Assembly: GCA_014155875.1 (NCBI GenBank)
Contig: JACEFZ010005127.1
Span: forward strand, 1 to 64,000
Direction of reading: 5' to 3'
Source: Cepaea nemoralis
Lineage: Eukaryota; Mollusca; Gastropoda; Stylommatophora; Helicidae
DNA length: 64,000 nucleotides
Shown in pieces: positions 57,471 through 64,000 of this stretch (position 1 is its first letter; each line of letters begins with the position of its first letter). The notes below the pieces were generated by a model. That model saw only the letters and a program-made list of their open reading frames with translations, ran no database searches and had not been told where the DNA came from. The translations under genes were made by a program, and so were the position numbers.

Positions 57471-59332
57471 TCATTGACACTACATTTACTCTGTGTCCAG
57501 ACTGGTGTGTTATAGACACGATAGTGCTCATAAATTTGTGTGTCGCCGTAAAGTACATTGTGCATATAACTGTGTCATTACAAATTAAAACGGACAAGCA
57601 CATCATAAACGTGCTACGCCGTCACTGTATTATATATTCGACACGGATGTAAGTCAACAGGCAGACACGACCCAGGATCAGCGCGAAGAATATCAGACAT
57701 TGTAAATAACATTGCTAAATAGATTGATATTCAACTTCAAGGAACGCGACTTCACCATCAGACCTGGAATTAATTTAGTGTAAATAGTGTATTAAATACA
57801 AATATATTGTGATATGTAGTATAACATGCTTTTATTGCAGTTGTATGTACTATGATATCTTTGTTAGTGTAACATAAATGATAGAAACATCCCCATTTTG
57901 TTTTGTCCATAGCAAATTAACAACATTTACTTGCTAAATCTCATTTACATTTAGCTAGGAATTGATAGATTCGAAACTATTAAAGTATATCCATGAATCT
58001 CATAAACACATTAGGAACTCATCATTAATTAAGTACATTTTAAGATAACCTAGTTATTTAAATCATTACTTAAATTTGTACCATTATTTGAAATTAACAT
58101 AATCATATTTATAAATACATTAAGGTAAACAACACATTTCACCCCATTTCATTCATTTAGTTAGATTAGTTCCCTTAGTTAGTTTAGCTCAGCTCACGAA
58201 AGTAGAATAGAATAGTTAGATTAGTCAGCAGACCCAGGATTGATTACAAACAATCCTTGCAACCATGTAAATATTTTTGTACATAAAATAACTAGTGCGA
58301 AAAGTTAGCACAGTCATGCGGCTCTACAACTCTGTAAACTGAGCCCAAATTGGGTGTAAAAATACTTTTTTCATTGAATTTCTTGTTCATTACAGTATTT
58401 TAAGAACATAACAGTGGTTTCTTTTAAACTAATGTGGAGTGAATGTGTGAGCAAGAGGAGAGAGAAAGAAATTAAGTGACTGCATTAAATACAGATGAGC
58501 GAAACACTAGTGCGAAATTTTTCCGCACAAACGCGAGTTTTTCTAATTCGTCTCTATTCCATTTGTGTATCACACGTGGTGTCTATTTTTATGTGTGTGA
58601 ATGCCATAAATACACTACAGGTAAGGAAACATATATCAAGCTTCCTAAACCTGCATAGCAGTCATGAATCAGGCATACGCACTCATTTGTGACTGCAATA
58701 AACCGTTCTATGGCGCTTGAAAAATAACACTCAACTAAATTATAGACATACACACATGTTTGTAATTTAACCATACTTTAACAAACATGCAAACAACCAG
58801 GAATACTTTCAGATAAACATGCAGACAGCATTGACTTTAAGGGGGCTTAACTCTGAACAGGGGACATTACAGACTTACGAAACTCTGTTATAACATTGAA
58901 AGATGTCTTCACAAACGGGAGTTAGACAGGTGAACACTAGCACACACAACATGTAAACGAGTTGGATTAACATTATATGGGAGCATGAATATTATTCATG
59001 TATTGTACCCATAACAGGGACAATTTGTCCGGGTTGTCAGTTAATTGGCAATTTGAGAAGCAGGTCTTTAAGACAACGGGCTTTGGTTCGAACAACTCCC
59101 AGAAGTATAATGGAAAAGGAGCATTGGCTCTGGCCAACAATACAGTTGTGTTGTGGTAATAAATAGCCAGTGGAGTCATACAACAGTGTGACATCAGACA
59201 GTAGAAGTCAGTCATTATACCCAGAACATAGTTAACAAACTCAACCAGCTCTTGACAAAATTAGACAGACCTAATTTTTAAGGCAACCAATTGCGTCACA
59301 CCCATAACCTAAAGTTGGTGACGCAACACAGA
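57471..59332. other. 1.9 kb non-coding interior of the LTR element
   Basis: AT-rich, no open frame over 80 codons with motif support. An integrase would be expected here in a complete element but none is visible. Contains AGACTGGTGTGTT-like and CTAGTGCGAAA phrases at 58290 and 58508, the latter a short duplication. Confidence 0.5.
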
Positions 59333-59345
59333 CGGGAGGAGAGTA
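59333..59345 (+). promoter_or_regulatory. Polypurine tract before the 3' LTR
   Basis: ACGGGAGGAGAGTA directly precedes TGTCAAGG at 59346, as expected for the plus-strand primer. Confidence 0.65.
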
Positions 59346-59971
59346 TGTCAAGGAGCTGAATGAGAGGACAGAAGTAATAGAAGGATAGAAGTTAGGGATA
59401 AGACTAAGGACAGGATAGAGATAACATCCCTTAACAGGGAATAGAGAATAAAGGGACAGAAGTAGAAGGTAGAACTCTTAAGCAGTTCTCCGACAGGACA
59501 CGCACGTGTCATAAAGTAGGACATTGTAGGACATGACAGGGATTTACTCCCAGGTTAGAGTAGAAGACGCTGTTCACGGGAAGTACCCGTAAACAGCACT
59601 AACTCGAGCACAGTAACTAGTGACAGGCTACTGAGCTGCGTGCTAGGTAACACAGCACGCAACCTTGCTGACGCACGAGGATTCACAGGTCCGCAGCTGG
59701 ACAACGCATGCAAAGCTAGCCAGGCGGGACTGGACAGTTGAGGAGACAAGTCGATGTATTCACCCTGACCACTGTGTGGTTTGCAGGGCACATTAGTGTA
59801 GTGACTTAAGCTAGAATTAGGACAGATAGAGATTGTGCTTAGTATTGTTATGATTGTATTGATTGTGATGATGTGCATATATGAATGTTCATGTGAGCTC
59901 GTGGAGCCGATTGTATTTTGTACGCAATAAAGCGACTTTACCCTTTGTACACCTACGAGTTGATATTCGTG
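59346..59971 (+). mobile_element. 3' LTR, truncated at its right end
   Basis: Same as 54416-55038 with few changes (for example GAGGACAGAAG for GAGGGCAGAAG), with AATAAA at 59926-59931. It stops after GATATTCGTG; the last 50 bp seen in the 5' LTR (to TGCTGACA) are replaced by other sequence. Hence no target duplication can be checked. Confidence 0.88.
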
Positions 59972-60390
59972 AGTGTGAGATATTCCCAGCCAACTCATAG
60001 TCTTCGACTTCATAGTTCTGATAAAAACGGCACGCCATACTTTTGCGTTGCGCAGAGACGATCAAAACATGCCTATTGCCGGAAACGGCAAGCGGAAGCC
60101 CGCTAGGCACAATGGTGGGGGAACAGAAAATGATGACTCTGACTTTAGATTGTTAGTTCACATGTTGGGTTGAAGCCAAGCATGTCTTCTAGTCCTTGGG
60201 CAGGCAAAGCTTTCATTGTTTGATTCTTGAAGTTAAAGTAATACAATGTTAAGGTTTACATTTATTATAATGCTGATGTACTGTTTAAAATGTTTACAAA
60301 TGATCATAGTCTAATTTTGTGTTCTTGTGGGATTGAAAACAAGCGCTATGTTTCTGTTTACTGAACTTGTTAGTAGAAACTTCAGCTAGA
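59972..60390. other. Unassigned stretch right of the LTR element
   Basis: No sequence matching the missing LINE-B 3' end, so the flank was rearranged. GTGGGGGAACAG at 60114 is the only notable purine patch. Confidence 0.3.
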
Positions 60391-60394
60391 CACT

Positions 60395-60730
60395 CTGTTG
60401 TCATTGACTACTAAAGAATATTTCCTTACATTCTGTTGCAATCTACTATTAAAGAATACTTTCGTACATAGTTTACGAGAGGCGGTTAAAGGAGATTTCT
60501 TTACATTCTTTACATTCTTTTACACAGGCGGCTAAAGAGTATTTTCATTCTGTTGCCATGTGCTGGCAAAAGAATATTTCTATTTTGTTAACACGTGCTA
60601 CTAAAGTATATCACTATATCTCTTTATAGTCGGTTACATATGCGACTAAAAGAAGATTTCTGTATATGTTGTGACAATATGCCAAGGAAGAATATTCCCT
60701 TATATTAGGTTACAATCTGTATATATTTAT
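60395..60730. repeat. Diverged minisatellite, ~55-65 bp unit
   Basis: Phrases like TACTAAAGAATATTTC, CATTCTGTTGC and GCGGCTAAAG.GTATTT recur about five times with drift. Confidence 0.6.
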
Positions 60731-61865
60731 TTTTCTCAATATATGAATAATGTGCTTTTCAAATGTACTTGCTGAACATTGATGCTTTCACAGAGGAAAT
60801 GTAGATTAAGAGTATATCTCTTTAAAACCATGTACACTGACTCACACCTGTAGGGATGTGTATATGTCTTGTGATTCTGTTATTCACATTTTTCCCCTGA
60901 ATATGTTTTGTGAAATTGTCATGTTTTGTTCTGAGAATAAATGCTCATTAATAAGAGTTGCACCATATACCCAAATGTTAGCCGGACGTTGCACACACCG
61001 ACAACCTTACGTAGTCATATGATGATTAGGTGGTTCTTACGGTCAAGGGCATGCCATTTATGTTCTAAAATATGATTGGAAAACAGCCCATTTCTGTCTA
61101 TGTGCATGAGATAACCTGAAATCTTGGGTGGTTTAACAATGTCATCCCCGAGCCCTTTGTTTAGAAGAGACCTCGGGGAATGACCATACTGGTTTTGTTT
61201 AAACCAGTGCGTATGCTAAATACATAACGCGTATAAAGGCAGTTATATCAATACATGATGATGATGATGTTGATGAGATTATATGGTGGACAATTAACTC
61301 TCAACACTTGAGGATGATGGTGATAGGCATTGAAGATCTAAGCTGAACCCAGAGAAAATAGTATGAGCTTATTTACAGGCACCTGATGATGACAGTGATG
61401 ATGATGATTTTATAAGGTTGACCATTAACTCAACTTACACCCATCTCAACCCACCCTGTCTTATCAAGCAACAGTCTCAACCTATCTCTGGCTTACTAGG
61501 GAGTGTCACTACATGCACCTGTCCCATGCATCTACCATAGTATGCATCTACTTCAACCCACTTTCATCACAATATACCTTGATCTTAATCACATCATGCC
61601 TCTACCACAACATAACTTCTTTACAAACATGTCTGTTACATCCTGATGACTTTGAATCAACTTAATTTAATATAACCAGATAACCTGATCACAATCAGAC
61701 TCCCTGGTCTTAAAGTGTGATTATCTTATTTCATTGTCCTGGTTGCACCAAGAGTTGATCCCATCAGGACCATACATCATGATATGGTGGACTGAATGCC
61801 ATCTATACATGATAAGAGGGAGCTCTCGCTATTGAGGAGACACATGCTTCCCTCTCTTGTCTTAT
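60731..61865. other. Non-coding AT-rich region downstream of the Maverick-like block
   Basis: Includes an imperfect ~150 bp duplication (61235-61440: GATGATGATG..TTGATGAGATTATATGG versus GATGATGATGATTTTATAAGG, each followed by a GACC/GGACAATTAACTC-like phrase). No further minus-strand gene of the element was recognised, so this may be its inner spacer or terminal region. Confidence 0.35.
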
Positions 61866-61867
61866 TA

Positions 61868-61901
61868 TTTATTTATTTTTTTGGTCTTTATTTTTTTTAT
61901 T
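61868..61901 (-). terminator. Clustered polyadenylation hexamers
   Basis: Minus-strand AATAAA at 61901-61896, 61892-61887, 61877-61872 and 61873-61868, starting 32 bp after the stop of the last gene in the block. They could serve as a shared 3' end for the whole gene row; inference. Confidence 0.5.
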
Positions 61902-61932
61902 TTTTCTTGGATTGGCACGTGCCTAACCATGG

Positions 61933-62743
61933 TTAGCCCAGATCAAACCGTTTGGTTGTTCGAAAATGTAACGTCACTACTGAAGTTCCACCTGTAAATG
62001 GGATAGGTTTCCCCTGCTCGTCGGTTATAAGAAGTTCAATCGTGTCAAATGAAAATCGACTGAGGGGTACGTAATGTGGCTTGTCATATATCCTAAATAC
62101 CGAGGTGGTAGATCTGTCTAGAACAGGTAGTGTCCTCAGTAATGGTACCATCACATCACCAACCACCCGCGAGGTGTCAATATCGGAATAGACAAAGACA
62201 TTTTTTGTGCCCTGGTCTAAATCCACTTCACCCACACCAGACAGACTGGGTTCAGTCTCGGTGACATGTGTCGAGGGAAACTAATATTTCTGCCAACTTG
62301 TCACTAAGTCTAACTTCAGCCCCCTGTTCATATAACTGGAAACGAGACTTATTCGAAATATCGTTATAAGAGAACATCATTCGGTTATGTTCTTGTAAGG
62401 CATCATCGAGACGCAGCCATTGCAGTTCATTGATACATCTCTCAGCTTCGAAAAGCAATCTATTCAATTCACTAATGAATTTTTCTGTTGATTTGTACAG
62501 ACCAGGCGTCAGCGTAATCGTCATCGGTGGTTCGTCTAGGTCTGGATGTGGAAAGTACTTTATCCACACCTCATCTTTCAAAATATTAAAATAGGTGTTG
62601 GGAAACTGAATATCAACCAAACCAACTTCGTACTGTGAGGTGAGCTCAATAGTTTGTGGTAGTTTGACAAAGAAATGTCCGGCGTTATTTTGGGGGTATA
62701 TTTGTAATGACGCGTTACTCGTCAGCGTCACGTAGAAACTCAT
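61933..62743 (-). pseudogene. Candidate capsid-type protein, paralogue B (frameshifted)
   Basis: The first frame (62743-62252) opens MSFYVTLTSNASLQIYPQN, then GHFFVKLPQTIELTSQYEVG and DIQFPNTYFN; the second (62235-61933) has VYSDIDTSRVVGDVMVPLL, DKPHYVPLSRFSFDT and VVTLHFR. One frame change near 62275-62285, in a GTTTCCC tract, separates them. About 55-60 percent identical to paralogue A in the N-terminal part, and the same length apart from a small insertion near 62400. It starts 6 bp after the stop of A. Either a broken gene or an assembly error. Product unknown; a structural role is inferred from neighbours. Confidence 0.75.
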
Positions 62744-62749
62744 ATTAGT

Positions 62750-63520
62750 CTATTCGAGGTCTGAGTGCTTCCTGATTCGAAAATGTAAAGTTAGTACTGA
62801 AGTCCCATCGTTGAATGAGAGTGTTTTACCCGTATCGTCAGTTAAAAGTATTTCCACCGTGTCGAAGGAGAATCGACTTAATGGTACATAATGTGGCTTA
62901 TCATAAAGACGAAACACTGAAGGTGACAGTCGGTCCACTATAGGAACAGTCCTTAGTAAAGGAACCATGACGTCTCCAACTGGTCTCGCGGCTACGAGAT
63001 CTGAATAGACGTAGATATTTTTAACTTCGTTATCCATCTCTAATTCTATATTACCGTATAATAAGACATTATCATCTGATAGAGTCGAGCTGGGAAAACC
63101 CAACATATTCTTCAATCTGTCACTAACTTTTGCCTGGGCGCCTTTTTCAAATATTTTCATCCCGACCTTTTTCCAAGGTGCACCTAGAAAGAATTTGATG
63201 TTTACTTTCTCGTCTAGTTGGGTTTCTACACACAACTTATTCAATTCCTCGATGAAAGTTTCAGGGCTGCTGAACGGACCCGGTGGACATACAAGGGTTA
63301 TAGGTTCCATACCACTACCTTTAGGTGGAAAGTATTGGAACCAAATTTCCCCAGGCAAACCATTAAAATACGAATTGGGGAACTGAATCTCGACCAGGGC
63401 CACTTCGTATTGGGTCGTTACATCAATGGTCTGCGGCAACTTGACAAAAAAGTGGCCGGGTTGGTTGTTGGGAAATACCTTTGGTCCAGAATTACTCGGT
63501 AAAGTTATATAGAAACTCAT
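62750..63520 (-). CDS. Candidate capsid-type protein of a Maverick/Polinton-like element, paralogue A
   Basis: 256 residues, intact. Opens MSFYITLPSNSGPKVFPNN, then GHFFVKLPQTIDVTTQYEVA and VEIQFPNSYFN (residues 22-53); middle KIFEKGAQAKVSDRLKNMLG (122-141); C-terminal VYSDLVAARPVGDVMVPLLR (171-190), YDKPHYVPLSRFSFDTVEIL (206-225) and SVLTLHFR (241-248). No signal peptide or membrane span. Short alternating beta-like segments and the 'I.F..G.S.LTLHFR' end suggest a beta-rich particle protein. I recall similar 'SFYVTLPSN' proteins in many invertebrate genomes next to Maverick integrases, but function there is also unproven. Its ATG overlaps the TGA of the upstream gene (ATGA), implying co-transcription. 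Confidence 0.75.
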   Translation of the reverse strand: MSFYITLPSNSGPKVFPNNQPGHFFVKLPQTIDVTTQYEVALVEIQFPNSYFNGLPGEIWFQYFPPKGSGMEPITLVCPPGPFSSPETFIEELNKLCVETQLDEKVNIKFFLGAPWKKVGMKIFEKGAQAKVSDRLKNMLGFPSSTLSDDNVLLYGNIELEMDNEVKNIYVYSDLVAARPVGDVMVPLLRTVPIVDRLSPSVFRLYDKPHYVPLSRFSFDTVEILLTDDTGKTLSFNDGTSVLTLHFRIRKHSDLE

Positions 63521-63801
63521 CGTTTTTCTAATTTAGGATTAGGTAGCATATACCCCAAACAACTACTCATTAGAGCTACCCACAACTTGCCGTCTGGTGC
63601 GTCTGCGATGCCTTGAGTCAGATTGAACAAAGACACGGCAATTACGGCATATATAACCACCATTTGACACATAAATACAATCTCTGGCCTCGGTACACGT
63701 TGTCCAAAGAATGACCAGATCGATGTTCTTTCCCCCTCTGTCGGTTGTGGGCGCACCCCCATAGTTTCCACCCTGTCTTCACTCACACCACTAGTCTCCA
63801 T
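63517..63801 (-). CDS. Small membrane protein of the Maverick-like block
   Basis: 94 residues. A polar N-terminus (1-28) is followed by RVPRPEIVFMCQMVVIYAVI and AVSLFNL (35-61), a likely transmembrane helix, then a short loop and a second hydrophobic stretch LWVALMSSCLGYMLPNP (73-89). The 'LW..L.SS.LGY.LPNP' ending is, to my memory, typical of small proteins beside 'SFYVTLPSN' genes in invertebrates. Role unknown; a virion or host membrane protein is possible. The ATG lies inside the final codons of the integrase gene (11 bp overlap), and the stop overlaps the next start by 4 bp. Confidence 0.7.
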   Translation of the reverse strand: METSGVSEDRVETMGVRPQPTEGERTSIWSFFGQRVPRPEIVFMCQMVVIYAVIAVSLFNLTQGIADAPDGKLWVALMSSCLGYMLPNPKLEKR

Positions 63802-64000
63802 AACTAGCTAGTTGCGTGTCAGCTATCCAACTATTGAATGAATGGAGATAACCAAACCACTTCACTAAATACTCTTTCCCACCACCTCGCCTGGGTCTTT
63901 CTTGTAAGATTGTTTCGATACGATACACTTGCTTGTCTCCAACTAGTTGTATTTCTTCTCTGTAGAACGAGCCCTGTAGTTCCTGTCCCGAATCATCTTT
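63791..64000 (-). CDS. Maverick/Polinton-type integrase, C-terminal chromodomain (partial)
   Basis: Open from the window edge to a TAG at 63793-63791; 69 residues visible, no start because the gene continues beyond 64000. GSFYREEIQLVGDKQ precedes a chromodomain: VYRIETILQERP, then basic RRGGGKEYLVKWFGYL, with HSFNSWI at its end. Aromatic residues (Y26, W48, W58 of this piece) sit where chromodomains form their methyl-lysine cage. 'SFY.EE.Q.V' followed by a chromodomain is the usual C-terminus of Maverick/Polinton integrases such as the transposon-derived C. elegans F54H12.3. The catalytic core lies outside the window, so activity cannot be judged. Ty3/gypsy chromointegrases are the alternative, less likely given the neighbours. 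Confidence 0.8.
   Translation of the reverse strand, partial: KDDSGQELQGSFYREEIQLVGDKQVYRIETILQERPRRGGGKEYLVKWFGYLHSFNSWIADTQLASYGD

Overview
The window looks like animal nuclear DNA made almost entirely of repeats. No intron-bearing host gene, rRNA, intact tRNA gene or CRISPR array could be supported. Dense microsatellites, mixed SINEs, LINEs, Helitrons and fold-back elements, the RTE/BovB-like and I/Jockey-like LINE types, and a Maverick/Polinton-like gene block suggest a lophotrochozoan invertebrate. A mollusc, perhaps a gastropod, is my best guess, but that is inference from the style of the repeats and not proven by any host gene. Family labels used here (LINE-A, LINE-B, RTE-C, SINE-1 to SINE-5, repeats D and E) are local names.

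Layout. 1-6.2 kb: decayed LINE pieces, SINEs, two fold-back MITEs and an inverted trio of RTE-C fragments. 6.2-9.7 kb: two head-to-tail Helitron-like elements, the first holding a 1.9 kb polypyrimidine tract and three repeated copies of its own 3' end. 9.7-11.7 kb: an RTE-C fragment split by a LINE carrying only a gag-like ORF1. 11.95-16.96 kb: a near full-length LINE-A whose 1283-codon endonuclease/RT/RNase H ORF is uninterrupted; this is the best-preserved large gene in the window. 17-26.5 kb: minisatellite, SINEs, a broken Tc1/mariner-type transposase, LINE-B pieces and a second MITE copy. 26.6-32 kb: a second LINE-A copy, decayed and broken by a 93 bp insertion, a SINE-3, a solo-LTR-like element and a (CT)n expansion. 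32-51 kb: many SINEs, LINE fragments, three minisatellites, a Helitron 3' end and a third LINE-A copy that received a LINE-A 3' fragment with a 12 bp target duplication. 51-54.4 kb: the longest LINE-B copy, decayed. 54.4-60 kb: an LTR retrotransposon with very similar LTRs but a deleted polyprotein. 60-61.9 kb: unassigned AT-rich DNA.

Right edge (61.93-64 kb, minus strand). This is the most unusual part: four intronless genes packed with overlapping or nearly touching ends. In order they are the chromodomain C-terminus of an integrase that runs off the window, a small membrane protein, an intact 256-residue protein, and a frameshifted tandem paralogue of it. The integrase tail and the packing point to a Maverick/Polinton-type (endogenous adintovirus-like) element; the paired proteins are candidates for its structural (capsid) proteins.

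Interactions between repeats. SINE-3 ends in a sequence resembling the 3' end of LINE-B, including its coding end, suggesting that LINE-B machinery mobilises SINE-3. Nested insertions with clear target-site duplications give a relative order of events in several places.
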